A stretch of 64,000 bases of DNA from an uncultured bacterium (GCA_947383145.1 CANDCH010000010.1:27941-91940), one strand, 5' to 3'; positions 34,427 to 50,019 are shown, counted from the first letter of the stretch. Notes: a model not told the origin generated them from the letters alone. Made by a program: numbers and translations.

Positions 34427-34486
34427 GTGAAAATTTTCACGCACATTTTTGCGATAATGACGGAAATTGTCTGGCATATTTTTGCG
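34427..34486. promoter_or_regulatory. Candidate operator in the AraC/sugar-operon divergent region
   Basis: A 14-base palindrome GTGAAAATTTTCAC (34427-34440) directly adjoins the first of two direct repeats GCAYATTTTTGCG (34441-34453 and 34474-34486). The repeats start 33 bases apart, about three helical turns. The minus-strand operon has no obvious sigma-A promoter here, which fits activator dependence. The remainder of 34193-34426 shows nothing clear. Confidence 0.5.
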
Positions 34487-34508
34487 CAACCGCTGAAAAA
34501 CTGGGGGC

Positions 34509-34537
34509 TTGCCTTCCTAGCGTAAATCTATTATAAT
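34509..34537 (+). promoter_or_regulatory. Sigma-A promoter of the AraC-family gene
   Basis: TTGCCT (34509-34514), a 17-base spacer and TATAAT (34532-34537), 41 bases before the start. Confidence 0.75.
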
Positions 34538-34578
34538 GGCTGCAAACGATATTTTGAACACGAAAAGGGACAGATAAC

Positions 34579-35493
34579 ATGCAAAAACAACCATCCTTGC
34601 CGCCGGAGATAAAATTCTGCCGGTTAGAGCTTCCGCCGGAGTTTCCCATCGCGCTGATGCCGGAGGACAAGTGGTATTCCTCCCTCCAGACCGGCGTCAT
34701 GCTGCATTTTCACAACTGCCTCCAGGTTGGCTACTGTGAGGAGGGGCAGGGCTATACCATGATTGACGGGATGCTTTACCCCTATGAAAAGGGCACGGTG
34801 TCCATCATTCCCGCCAAATCCCCCCATTTCTGCACCAGCCAGCGCAATGTGGTCAGCCATTGGAAGTGGCTCTATCTGGACCCCCTGAGCCTGCTGCCCA
34901 GGACGGACCACAGCAAGGAAAACGCCCTGCTGGCCATTCTGTATGGCAGGGACAAGCTGTCTTACACCATAAGTTGGGCCGACCATCCGCAAATTATTCA
35001 AATCGTCCGGAGCATTATCCTGGAACTGGAGGGGCGGGAGCAGGGATACCACACGGCGGTTCGCGGGCTGGTGCAGGCGTTTTCCGCCATTCTGGTGCGT
35101 CTGGCCGCCAGCGGCGCGCCCCAAACGGAGACCGGCCTGAGCACGACGCTTCAGCTTATCGCGCCGGCGGTGGAGTACATCACCCTGCACTATACGGAGA
35201 GCATCACCGTGCCCCATCTGGCGGCGCTGTGCCACATCAGCCCCACCCACCTGCGGCGCATGTTCCGGCAGATCATGGACTGCTCCCCGCTGGAGTATTT
35301 GCAGCTCACCCGCATGGAGGCCGCCTGCGCGCTGCTGACCCATACCGACATTTCCGTGCTGGAGGTGGGCAGCCGCGCGGGATTTGCCACCAGCACCTGC
35401 TTTACCCGCCAGTTTAAAAAGACCTTTGGCACGACGCCCGGCCAGTGGCGGCTGCAAAAGGTGCGCCGCAGGCCGCAGAGCCCCGGGGAGTAG
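34579..35493 (+). CDS. AraC family transcriptional regulator with cupin-like sensor domain
   Basis: A 304-residue regulator. The N-terminal AraC-type ligand domain (about 35-110) includes 'HFHNCLQVGYCEEGQGYTMIDG' and 'GTVSIIPAKSPHF'. The C-terminal double helix-turn-helix (about 200-295) includes 'TESITVPHLAALCHISPTHLRRMF', 'YLQLTRMEAACALL' and 'ISVLEVGSRAGFATSTCFTRQFKKTFGTTPGQWR'. It is divergent from the sugar ABC operon, so it most likely senses the imported sugar and activates that operon. ATG 34579 follows AAAAGGGACAG. Confidence 0.92.
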   Translation: MQKQPSLPPEIKFCRLELPPEFPIALMPEDKWYSSLQTGVMLHFHNCLQVGYCEEGQGYTMIDGMLYPYEKGTVSIIPAKSPHFCTSQRNVVSHWKWLYLDPLSLLPRTDHSKENALLAILYGRDKLSYTISWADHPQIIQIVRSIILELEGREQGYHTAVRGLVQAFSAILVRLAASGAPQTETGLSTTLQLIAPAVEYITLHYTESITVPHLAALCHISPTHLRRMFRQIMDCSPLEYLQLTRMEAACALLTHTDISVLEVGSRAGFATSTCFTRQFKKTFGTTPGQWRLQKVRRRPQSPGE

Positions 35494-35666
35494 AGGCGGC
35501 AAAAGAGGGTCGAATCCGCCGCTTTTTCGGTCTGTTTTCCCGCGCGAAATCCGGCGGTGCGGCTTATAATAGCATTGGGCTTGCAGGGGGAATCCCCGTT
35601 TTTCCTGGCGCTTTGGGGCGGCGGCGCGCCGCAGCTCCATGAGCAAACAGAGAAAGGACGCACAAT

Positions 35667-36941
35667 ATGGAACATCCATATCTTTCGGTTCTGCGGCGGG
35701 AAAACGTGCCCGCGCTGGGCTGTACCGAGCCTGCCGCCGCCGCCCTGGCCGTGGCTAAGGCCAGGGAGGTTCTGGGCCGGCCGGTGGAGGCGCTGCGGCT
35801 GTTGGTCAGCGGAAACGTGCTGAAAAACGCCATGGGCGTGGGCATACCGGGCGCGCGGCAGCAGGGGCTGAAGACGGCCGCCGCGCTGGCGCTGGCCGGC
35901 GGGCGGTCCGAGGACGGGCTGGAGGTGCTCAAGGGCGTAACCGGCGCCCAGAGGGCCGAGGCGGAGCGGATTGCCCGGGCGGGCGTGATCCAAATTGAGC
36001 TGGCGTCCCGGCCGGAGACGCTGTACATTCGGGCGGAGTGCGCCGGGGGCGGAGACAGCGCGGCCGCCGTTATCCTCCGAGAGCACAGCCGGATTCACCG
36101 CGTGGAGCGCGGCGGCGCGGTTCTCTGGGAATCCGGGGACTCCGTCGGGGAAACGGACTGTGGGGAGGGGGAGTGCGGACTGGAACTGGCTGAAATATGG
36201 CGGTTCGTGCACAGCGTGCCCTTCAGCCAGCTGGAGTTTCTGCGCCGGGGGGTGGAGATGAACCGGGCCGCCGCCAGGGAGGGCCTGCGCCGCCGGTACG
36301 GCCTGGGAGTGGGCCGGATGCTGTATGCCAGGGCGGCCGGGACCGGAGACGCGGCGTCCCTCGCCGTGGCTCAGGCGGTGTCCGCCGCAGACGCCCGGAT
36401 GTCTGGCTGCCCTCTGCCGGTGATGAGCACCGCCGGAAGCGGCAACCAGGGGATCGCCACCATTCTCCCGGCGGCGTTCTTCGCCGGACAGCTGGGGGCG
36501 GAGGAGGACAAAACGCTTCGGGCGGTGGCCCTGAGCCAGCTCGTCGCCCTGTGCGCCAAGCAGTACACCGGGCGGCTGTCCTGCCTGTGCGGCGCGGCCA
36601 ACGCCGCCGCCATGGGCACGGCCTGCGCGGCGGTCTATTTGCAGGGCGGAGAGTTCGACGCCGTGGAGCGCGCCGTTTTGAACGTGGCGGCGGACACCGC
36701 CGGGGTGATCTGCGACGGGGCGAAGCCGGGCTGCGCCCTCAAGCTGGCCACCGGCCTGCAATCCGCCTTCCGCGCGGCGGCGCTGGCCATGGACGGAATC
36801 TGCGTATCCGGCTCCGAGGGGATTGTGCACCGGAGCGCGGAGCAGACCATCCGCAATATCGGCAGGCTGTGCGCGGAGGGGATGGGCTCCGCGGACCCGG
36901 TGATTCTGCAAATCATGCTGGCAAAGCAGGACGCGCCGTAG
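35667..36941 (+). CDS. L-cysteine desulfidase family protein (CyuA/UPF0597)
   Basis: Predicted oxygen-sensitive Fe-S enzyme releasing sulfide, ammonia and pyruvate from cysteine; the family is also annotated as serine dehydratase alpha-like. Cluster and active-site cysteines are C19 ('LGCTEPAA'), C306/C308 ('CLCGAANAAAMG'), and C349 and C356 ('ICDGAKPGCALK'). The glycine-rich 'MSTAGSGNQGIATILP' is conserved. The 424-residue length is normal. A TATAAT lies at 35565-35570 but no clear -35. ATG 35667 follows AGAAAGGACG. It is a single gene ended by a GC-rich terminator. Confidence 0.88.
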   Translation: MEHPYLSVLRRENVPALGCTEPAAAALAVAKAREVLGRPVEALRLLVSGNVLKNAMGVGIPGARQQGLKTAAALALAGGRSEDGLEVLKGVTGAQRAEAERIARAGVIQIELASRPETLYIRAECAGGGDSAAAVILREHSRIHRVERGGAVLWESGDSVGETDCGEGECGLELAEIWRFVHSVPFSQLEFLRRGVEMNRAAAREGLRRRYGLGVGRMLYARAAGTGDAASLAVAQAVSAADARMSGCPLPVMSTAGSGNQGIATILPAAFFAGQLGAEEDKTLRAVALSQLVALCAKQYTGRLSCLCGAANAAAMGTACAAVYLQGGEFDAVERAVLNVAADTAGVICDGAKPGCALKLATGLQSAFRAAALAMDGICVSGSEGIVHRSAEQTIRNIGRLCAEGMGSADPVILQIMLAKQDAP

Positions 36942-36957
36942 GCCCTGCGGAACAGCG

Positions 36958-37000
36958 GAGCGGCGGCAGGGAGGACGTCTCTCCCCTGCCGCCGCCGTTT
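36958..37000 (+). terminator. Terminator-like hairpin after cyuA
   Basis: CGGCGGCAGGG (36961-36971) pairs with 36984-36994; only a short GTTT follows. Confidence 0.6.
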
Positions 37001-37021
37001 GGCTGGTATCCCGTTCAAAAT

Positions 37022-37240
37022 GCGGCCCCCGGTGTTACCGGGGGCCGCGTCAGCTTGTCGAAAAATTCTTTTCAACAAGCTGACTGCGATTTTTTGAACG
37101 AAGAAACGTTCAAAAAATCGGCTGATTGAACGTGAAAGACACCCCTCCTGGGTTTCTTTCACACTATCTTCCTTCCCGAGGCCAGTAAGCCGCTCACGTT
37201 GCCGGCATGATACGGCCCCCGGTGTTACCGGGGGCCGCGT
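37022..37240. repeat. Cluster of five hairpins flanked by a 28-base direct repeat
   Basis: Identical 28-base units at 37023-37050 and 37213-37240 are each a perfect 11-base hairpin. Between them are three more stems: 37051-37064 with 37069-37082 (one mismatch), 37087-37100 with 37107-37120 (perfect 14), and 37132-37139 with 37155-37162 (perfect 8). The region is non-coding. On the minus strand the right-hand copy lies just after the transglutaminase gene's stop and may act as its terminator. Confidence 0.75.
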
Positions 37241-37270
37241 TTTCTATTTCTATCTGCGGATTTGCGCCGG

Positions 37271-39022
37271 TCAGCTCTGGGTCACGGCCTCCGGGGTGTT
37301 GGCGTAGTCCCACTGGTGGTCGTTCTCGGCCATTTCGTCGCTGGTGATGTTGAAATAGATCCAATAGTCACTGCCGTAACTCAGGCCGGCTTCGACCGAC
37401 TGCTCCCGTTGATTGGCGTCCCAGGTCACGTCTGTGCAGTACCACGCGCCGTCCAGCCGCACCATGTTCCAGGCGTGGTCCCCTGTGCTGCCGAAGCACG
37501 CCCCCACCACGGTGACGCACTCCACCCCGGCCAGGTCGCACAGCAGCTGGAAGGTGGCGGCGTAGCCCAGGCACACCGCTGTGCGGTCCACCAGCCCGCC
37601 GTAGGGCTCATAGGAGGAACGGGGCGTTTCGGCCATCACGTTCTGGTGGGTCCAGTCGTAGTTCACGTTGTCTACCACCCATTGGTAGATGGCGAACTCC
37701 TTCTCATAATCGCTCATGCCGTCCGTCAAGATCCCGCCCAGCACCTGCTCCGCGCCGTCGTAGATGGCGCGGTCATACGCGGACAGGGGAGAGGGGTCCC
37801 CCTGCTCCCAGGCGGCGCGGATGGCGGAGGTGTCGTAGATGGACATGTCCTCCTCGTTGGGCGGATCGAACCGGACCCGGCCGGGATAACCGGCGTCGGG
37901 AGTGGGGGTGGGGGTGGATGAGGCAAACTCCTCCGGGTTCCATTGGTCCGGGTGCCGGTTTGGAAAGCTGACAAAACGGCCCTTCAGATGGTCCAGCAGG
38001 GTCAGTATGGCTACGTCCCAGCATTCGCCGACCACCAGGATGCAGTGCTTCATGGCGTAACCGGCCATGATGGTGTCATACAGCAGCTCCGCCTGGGCCG
38101 GGTCCTCCAGCCGCTCGCTCTTGGCGTCCAGATAGCGGTGCAGCGTGTCGGCCAGCTCCATCCCGGCCATCTGCGGATTGTCCGTCCCCATGCGGAAAAT
38201 GGCCACCTCAAACAGGGAGCCCTCCGGCCCCTTGGCGATGATGGCGCTCTCGCAGGTGTCCCACTGCTCGCCGCTCACGCCGTAAACGTCCTTGACATAG
38301 GCCTCCAGGGCATCGGGATCGCTGTAATCCAGCCGCTCCAGCTGGGACACGTCCTCGCCGTTCTTTTCGCAGCAGTTCAGGGCCGCGTCCATCAGCTCGG
38401 CCAGCTTTGCGTCGATGGCGCTGATTTCCGGGGAGGGGGTGGGCTGGACGGCCTCAGGGGAGGACCCGCCGCCGCTGAGGTTCTGTTCAAAGGCCGCCGC
38501 AGCGTCCCCGGCCCCGGGGCAGATAAACAGGCCCACGTAGGCGCCGGACTGCCGGATCTCCCCGTTCTTGGCCAAGTCCGCCTGGTCGGGGGCGTAGCCG
38601 GTGAAATCCTTTTCCCGGGCGGTGAGATAGCCCTCCAGCGCTTCGGCGGTCCGGGCGGCGGCGTCCCCGCCCGCCATGCGCAGCACCGCGATCTCAAAGG
38701 CGGAGGCCCCGGTGGCCCGGAGCACCGCCGCGTCCTCCCATGGGTCCTGGAGGCCGTAGGCGTTCTCGATGTAAACGGACAGCCATTCGCCGTCCTCCCC
38801 GGCGTAATGGACCTCCAGGTTTTCCACGCCGTCGTTCCCGGAGGCCACACAGATCAGGTTGGCGAGCCCCCGGGCGGACTGGGGCTCCTCCGGCTGGGAG
38901 GGCGCGGCGGAGGGCTCCGCGGTCTCAGAGGGGGACGGCGAGGGGACCTCCCCGCTTTGGCAGGCGGGCAGCAGGGACAGCAGCAGGGCGGCGGAGAGCA
39001 GGGCGGCGAAGATTCGTTTCAT
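37271..39022 (-). CDS. Transglutaminase-like lipoprotein with two DUF4358 domains
   Basis: A 583-residue lipoprotein with a signal peptide and an LLPAC lipobox (Cys 21). A Pro/Ser-rich linker is followed by two repeats of the DUF4358 type ('WLSVYIENAYGLQDPWEDAAVLRATGASAFEIAVLRM' region near 80-115 and 'FEVAIFRMGTDN' near 270). The C-terminal papain/transglutaminase domain has its catalytic triad in 'RTAVCLGYAATFQLLCDLAG', 'GDHAWNMVRL' and 'YCTDVTWD'. It may act on cell-surface protein or peptidoglycan. ATG 39022. It is monocistronic on the minus strand. Confidence 0.85.
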   Translation of the reverse strand: MKRIFAALLSAALLLSLLPACQSGEVPSPSPSETAEPSAAPSQPEEPQSARGLANLICVASGNDGVENLEVHYAGEDGEWLSVYIENAYGLQDPWEDAAVLRATGASAFEIAVLRMAGGDAAARTAEALEGYLTAREKDFTGYAPDQADLAKNGEIRQSGAYVGLFICPGAGDAAAAFEQNLSGGGSSPEAVQPTPSPEISAIDAKLAELMDAALNCCEKNGEDVSQLERLDYSDPDALEAYVKDVYGVSGEQWDTCESAIIAKGPEGSLFEVAIFRMGTDNPQMAGMELADTLHRYLDAKSERLEDPAQAELLYDTIMAGYAMKHCILVVGECWDVAILTLLDHLKGRFVSFPNRHPDQWNPEEFASSTPTPTPDAGYPGRVRFDPPNEEDMSIYDTSAIRAAWEQGDPSPLSAYDRAIYDGAEQVLGGILTDGMSDYEKEFAIYQWVVDNVNYDWTHQNVMAETPRSSYEPYGGLVDRTAVCLGYAATFQLLCDLAGVECVTVVGACFGSTGDHAWNMVRLDGAWYCTDVTWDANQREQSVEAGLSYGSDYWIYFNITSDEMAENDHQWDYANTPEAVTQS

Positions 39023-39079
39023 GGCGGGCAGTCCTTTCTAAACAGAACATCCGCCTGCCGGAAGACAGGCGGACGCGCT

Positions 39080-39334
39080 TCATGTTTCGTGTAGATAGCT
39101 CTTTAACAGCACCTGAAGCAGTTCGTCCCGGTCCAGCTGGCGGATCAGGGTGCGGGCGCTGTTGTGGTTGGTGATATAGGTGGGGTCCTCGCTGAGGATG
39201 TACCCCACAATCTGGTTGATGGGGTTATAGCCCTTCTCCCGCAGGGAATTGTAGACGGAGGACAGGATGGCCTTGATCTCCTCGTCCTTGTTTAAATTGA
39301 CGCTGAATCTGCGCGTGTAGTCCATGTCATTCAA
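39080..39334 (-). CDS. IreB family regulatory phosphoprotein (UPF0297/DUF965)
   Basis: Small protein of the IreB family; the Enterococcus member is phosphorylated by the Ser/Thr kinase IreK and controls cephalosporin tolerance. The hallmark '[43 protein letters not shown]' is nearly identical across Firmicutes. I favour the TTG start at 39334 ([10 protein letters not shown]), because it aligns with the usual family N-terminus and has a G-rich ribosome site 7 bases upstream. ATG 39325 and GTG 39343 are alternatives. The usual ruvX and DUF1292 neighbours are absent here. Confidence 0.88.
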   Translation of the reverse strand: MNDMDYTRRFSVNLNKDEEIKAILSSVYNSLREKGYNPINQIVGYILSEDPTYITNHNSARTLIRQLDRDELLQVLLKSYLHET

Positions 39335-39403
39335 TGGGCCCACCCCCTTCTCTTTGATACTACATATTTTAGCCCAGCCGGAGCCAAATGTAAAGAGGAA
39401 AAC

Positions 39404-39445
39404 AAAAAATTAATATGTCAGCCGCCCGGCGGGGCCGGGCGGCTG
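39404..39445 (-). terminator. Terminator after the NlpC/P60 gene (minus strand)
   Basis: Perfect 11-base arms (39419-39429, 39435-39445) with a 5-base loop. On the minus strand they are followed by an A/T stretch and TTTTTTG. Confidence 0.85.
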
Positions 39446-39465
39446 GAAAACTTTTCCTGATGTAA

Positions 39466-40386
39466 TCAGCCGATGCGCTTGGCGCCCACGATATAGGGGG
39501 CGTAGTAGCCGTAAATGCTGTCGTACTGCACCCGATAAGAGGTGGTGGAGGCGTGGATGAACTGGTCGCCGCCCACATACATCCCCACGTGGGTGGTGGG
39601 CAGGGTGCCGCCGGAGCTGTCGAAGCGGCGGTCGAAGAAGAAGATCAGGTCGCCGGGCTGGAGCTCGTCCATGGAGACGAACCAGCCGCTCTTGTAATAC
39701 TGGCTGGAGGAGCCCCGGGCGATGGGATGGCCCAGCTGCTGGTAAATGTAGTACATCAGGCCGGAGCAGTCGAAGGAGGAGGGACCCTTGCCGCCGGAGA
39801 CATACCGGCAGCCAAGCAGGGAGCGGGCCATGTCGGCGGCGGCGGCGCCCAGGGCGCTGGAGGCCTGATAGTCGGCGTCCACCAGAGTGACGTACTCCGC
39901 GGATATGTAACCGGCCTCGATCTTGTACCAGCCGCCCTCCAGCTCCTCCTCAATGTCCACCAGGGAGCCGCGGCGGAGGGAGGCCACCTTTTCAAAATCG
40001 GTGCCCGGGCCGGATCGCACGTTGAGCACGTCGGCGGTGATCAGGCCCCGCTGTTGCTGGGGCGCTTCGGCCTGGGGCGCGGGCTCCTCTTCGAGGATCG
40101 TGCCGTCCTCCAGGGTGATCTGGAGCCACTCGCCGGACATATAGCCGGTCTGCTCGCCGTAGACCACCTTGTACCAGCCGTTGCCCGCGTCCTCCTCCAC
40201 GGTGACCTGGGCGTCCTTGGGGGCCATGTCGATGGTGTCGGAGCCGGTGCCGGCCTCGCTGCGCAGGCGCAGGGAGTCGGCGGTGACGGTGGCGGTGCCG
40301 ATGGAGGCGAACGCCACGCCGGTGCACATGGTCAGAACCAGTCCGGCGGCGGCCAGCGTCTTGACCGCCTTGACTTTGAAATTCAT
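39466..40386 (-). CDS. NlpC/P60 (C40) peptidoglycan endopeptidase with two SH3b domains
   Basis: Secreted cell-wall hydrolase. Signal peptide about 1-27 (ending 'GVAFA'); two bacterial SH3 domains (about 30-92 and 113-170) that bind the wall; and an NlpC/P60 catalytic domain (about 180-306). The catalytic Cys is C207 in 'SFDCSGL', with H266 in 'TTHVGMYVGG' and H278 in 'FIHAS'. It probably cuts gamma-D-Glu-diamino acid bonds. ATG 40386 has GGAGG 8 bases upstream. It is the second gene of a two-gene operon whose promoter carries WalR-like boxes. Confidence 0.95.
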   Translation of the reverse strand: MNFKVKAVKTLAAAGLVLTMCTGVAFASIGTATVTADSLRLRSEAGTGSDTIDMAPKDAQVTVEEDAGNGWYKVVYGEQTGYMSGEWLQITLEDGTILEEEPAPQAEAPQQQRGLITADVLNVRSGPGTDFEKVASLRRGSLVDIEEELEGGWYKIEAGYISAEYVTLVDADYQASSALGAAAADMARSLLGCRYVSGGKGPSSFDCSGLMYYIYQQLGHPIARGSSSQYYKSGWFVSMDELQPGDLIFFFDRRFDSSGGTLPTTHVGMYVGGDQFIHASTTSYRVQYDSIYGYYAPYIVGAKRIG

Positions 40387-40428
40387 TGGAATGACCTCCA
40401 GTAAAATTTTCTTTGGTAAAGGGGGCGC

Positions 40429-40719
40429 TTATTTGCCGGCCAGGGCGCGCATCAGCCAGATGGAGCCCATGTCGATGGCGGAGAACAGGTCGGGCAGGTC
40501 GCTCTTTTTCACCACCCGGTCCCGGCTTTTCAGGTCGGGATCGGTGAGCTGGAGCTGAAGGTGGACCTTGTTGGCAAGCTCCAGGGAGCCGTCCTTCTCG
40601 GTGCTCATCACCTGGATCATGACGATGTACTTGTCGGCCATGGAGCCGTAATAGATCAGGTTGTCCTTCCGCCGCAGCGGGTGGCCCTTATAGGTCAGGA
40701 CGGGGGATTTGTCAGACAT
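40429..40719 (-). CDS. Uncharacterised conserved small protein (96 aa)
   Basis: A soluble 96-residue protein with 'LTYKGHPLRRKDNLIYYGSMADKYIVMIQVM', 'DLKSRDRVVKKSDLPDLFSAIDMGSIWLMRAL'. I believe similar proteins are common in Oscillospiraceae but know no name or function. There is no signal or membrane segment. ATG 40719 has AGGAGG upstream. It is co-transcribed with the NlpC/P60 gene 42 bases downstream from the same promoter, so a link to wall metabolism or its timing is possible. Confidence 0.75.
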   Translation of the reverse strand: MSDKSPVLTYKGHPLRRKDNLIYYGSMADKYIVMIQVMSTEKDGSLELANKVHLQLQLTDPDLKSRDRVVKKSDLPDLFSAIDMGSIWLMRALAGK

Positions 40720-40737
40720 GGGCGCCTCCTAAAAAAG

Positions 40738-40801
40738 TTGTAACTGTTTGTAACTGAATTGTAACTATTGCTATTGTAACCCCGGAAGCGCCCCTTGTCA
40801 A
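40738..40801 (-). promoter_or_regulatory. Sigma-A promoter with repeated WalR-like boxes
   Basis: Minus-strand promoter: TTGACA (40801-40796), a 17-base spacer and TACAAT (40778-40773). On the plus strand TGTAAC occurs four times, starting at 40739, 40749, 40760 and 40775. The second and third copies are separated by exactly 5 bases, the WalR (YycF) box layout TGTWAH-N5-TGTWAH. They sit at or just after the expected transcription start, a position more suited to repression. Confidence 0.7.
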
Positions 40802-40831
40802 CAGGATTATGGATAAAATTTTCTGGAAATT

Positions 40832-40865
40832 CAAAAACCTGCCGGTCTCGCCGGAAACCGGCAGG
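40832..40865 (-). terminator. Terminator after the DUF1294 gene (minus strand)
   Basis: CCTGCCGGT (40838-40846) pairs with 40857-40865; on the minus strand it is followed by TTTTTGAATTT. Confidence 0.8.
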
Positions 40866-40886
40866 GCTGGCAGGCCTGTGAAGCGG

Positions 40887-41165
40887 TCACGGGCGCAGGG
40901 CGGCCCAGGCCAGCAGGGCGGCGTGGCCGCACAGGCACAGGGGAACGAACCAGGGGAAGGGGGGCTTGCGTGTCTTGTGGCGAAAGGCCGCCATGCCCAG
41001 GGCGGCCCCGGCGGAGCCGCCCAGAAAGGCGCACCCCAGCAGCGCCGCCTCGGGCACCCGCCGGCGGTGCTTTTTTGCCATCAGCTTGTCCCAGCCGAAG
41101 AGGACGAAGGCCAGGGCGCTGATGACGCTCAACCAGACGAGCAGAAGATAGACGGTCTCTCTCAT
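40887..41165 (-). CDS. DUF1294 family membrane protein
   Basis: A 92-residue membrane protein of the DUF1294 family: N-terminal helix 'VYLLLVWLSVISALAFVLFGWDKLMA', the conserved 'KKHRRRVPEAALLGCAFLGGSAGAALGM', 'RHKTRKPPF' and a last helix. The function is unknown. ATG 41165 is chosen because AAGGAGC lies just upstream. It begins 25 bases after the stop of another small membrane protein gene, so they form a two-gene minus-strand unit. Confidence 0.85.
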   Translation of the reverse strand: MRETVYLLLVWLSVISALAFVLFGWDKLMAKKHRRRVPEAALLGCAFLGGSAGAALGMAAFRHKTRKPPFPWFVPLCLCGHAALLAWAALRP

Positions 41166-41190
41166 GAGCAGCTCCTTTATATATATAAGC

Positions 41191-41496
41191 TCACCCCTGC
41201 CGGAGCTTGATGGCAAGTTCCAGGAAGGCTAAAACGTTTCCAAGCAGCACAACAATGAAGAACGACATTGGGTGGCACCTGCTGAAAGGCGAACACTTTT
41301 TGCTCTTGGGCAGTCTGCTGTGAAAATAGGCGGAAACACCGGCGCACACCGTAGCGGGCAGCATAGCAAAAGGAAGCGCCGCCGAGAAATCGGGGATTTT
41401 GAGGGTCACGCCCAGCGCCGCCAGCGCGATCAGCATGGCGATCATTTGCAAGGGTTCGTACTTTTCGTATTTCTCGTACCTTCTCAAGTCCTTCAC
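41191..41496 (-). CDS. Small uncharacterised membrane protein (101 aa)
   Basis: Probable protein with a charged N-terminus carrying a 'KYEKYE' repeat, followed by about three hydrophobic segments ('MIAMLIALAALGVTL', 'ALPFAMLPATVCAGVSAYF', 'SFFIVVLLGNVLAFLELAI'). No family is recognised. GTG 41496 is the likely start, though its ribosome site is weak, and a longer frame runs far upstream antisense to rpoB. Support comes from hydrophobic periodicity and tight spacing with the DUF1294 gene. Confidence 0.55.
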   Translation of the reverse strand: MKDLRRYEKYEKYEPLQMIAMLIALAALGVTLKIPDFSAALPFAMLPATVCAGVSAYFHSRLPKSKKCSPFSRCHPMSFFIVVLLGNVLAFLELAIKLRQG

Positions 41497-41551
41497 CCCC
41501 GCTCTAAAAGGGGAATTGATGCAAAAAATCGCCCCTGTGCCAAAATTTCTC

Positions 41552-41580
41552 TTGACGCGGGACGGCGGATGTGGTACTAT
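41552..41580 (+). promoter_or_regulatory. Sigma-A promoter of rpoBC
   Basis: TTGACG (41552-41557), a 17-base spacer and TACTAT (41575-41580), giving a leader of about 170 bases before rpoB. No L10/L12 genes precede rpoB. Confidence 0.75.
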
Positions 41581-41757
41581 AAATTGCTTATATGTGCAAC
41601 GGGCAGGAAAACGCCTTCCCCACCTGTTACGGGAATTATAGCAGATTTGCACAAAGAACGCAAGAGGGAATTCTAAAAACCTTACAACTGCCCCGGGCGT
41701 ATCAAGCCGCGCCGCCCAGGGCCCGGAAATTTTGACGAAGTGGAGCGTGAACAGCAT

Positions 41758-45510
<3,753 letters not shown>

Positions 45511-45527
45511 GAGGGGAGGGTGAGACA

Positions 45528-49442
<3,915 letters not shown>

Positions 49443-49454
49443 ACAGGTTTTAAG

Positions 49455-49488
49455 ACAGCCGCGCGGCGCGTAGCGCCGCGCGGCTGTT
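49455..49488 (+). terminator. Terminator-like hairpin after rpoC
   Basis: Perfect 15-base arms (49456-49470, 49474-49488) with a 3-base loop. It is very stable but lacks a T-run. Confidence 0.65.
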
Positions 49489-49521
49489 CCCCTGCGCCCG
49501 GGCCTTCATAAAAATCTGAAA

Positions 49522-49550
49522 TTGACGGTTGGGGCGTTTTGCGCTATGAT
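49522..49550 (+). promoter_or_regulatory. Sigma-A promoter of the coiled-coil gene
   Basis: TTGACG (49522-49527), a 17-base spacer and TATGAT (49545-49550), 34 bases before the start. Confidence 0.75.
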
Positions 49551-49584
49551 AAAGTCATAATTTGCCGGAAGGGGGAGAAAACAG

Positions 49585-50019
49585 ATGGAGGGCATCGGAA
49601 CCGGCGGCGCGGCTCTGTCCGCGGCTGCGGCCGCGCGGACGGCTCCCGCGCAAAGACCCCAGCCGGAGCCGGAGCACGCTCCGGCCAAGTCCGCCCCGGA
49701 CGTGGACCGGTATATGCCCGAGGGGGAACGTGCCTGCGCCGGTCTGTACCGGGTAAAAAGGGATGAGAACGGCGCGCCCAAGGTCCTGTTCGACGGCCCG
49801 GAGGGCCGGCCGGCCGAGACCTGCACCAGCGACACCGAAAGGGTCGACCGGGAGCTGGAGGGACTGCGGCGGCAGCGGGAAGCGCTGGCACGGCAGGCGG
49901 ACCGGGAGCGCGACCCGGTCAGGGCTCAGGCGCTGGAGAGGCGGCTGGCTCAGGTCGAGGCACAGCTGGCCCGGAAGGACAACGAGAGCTACCGGCGGCA
50001 GAACACAGATTTTTCTTAG
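49585..50019 (+). CDS. Uncharacterised protein with C-terminal coiled coil (144 aa)
   Basis: The N-terminal half is Ala/Pro-rich and low in complexity ('GGAALSAAAAARTAPAQRPQ'). The middle has 'CAGLYRVKRDENGAPKVLFDGPEGRP'. The C-terminal 55 residues form a charged heptad coiled coil ('RVDRELEGLRRQREALARQADRE', 'ALERRLAQVEAQLARKD'). No family or function is recognised. A clear promoter, a GGAAGGGGGAG ribosome site and a terminator directly after the stop support a real monocistronic gene. Confidence 0.72.
   Translation: MEGIGTGGAALSAAAAARTAPAQRPQPEPEHAPAKSAPDVDRYMPEGERACAGLYRVKRDENGAPKVLFDGPEGRPAETCTSDTERVDRELEGLRRQREALARQADRERDPVRAQALERRLAQVEAQLARKDNESYRRQNTDFS

Noticed and set aside
31775-34525. 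A 916-codon plus-strand frame through the ABC transporter genes.
   Set aside because: Antisense shadow of three clearly identified genes.
37022-37240. A CRISPR array, suggested by the repeated 28-base unit.
   Set aside because: Only two copies, each a perfect hairpin, 190 bases apart, with other stems rather than spacers between them and no cas genes.
40738-40780. Replication iterons, suggested by four TTGTAAC repeats.
   Set aside because: They overlap a consensus promoter and fit the WalR box; no replication initiator gene or AT-rich origin is nearby.
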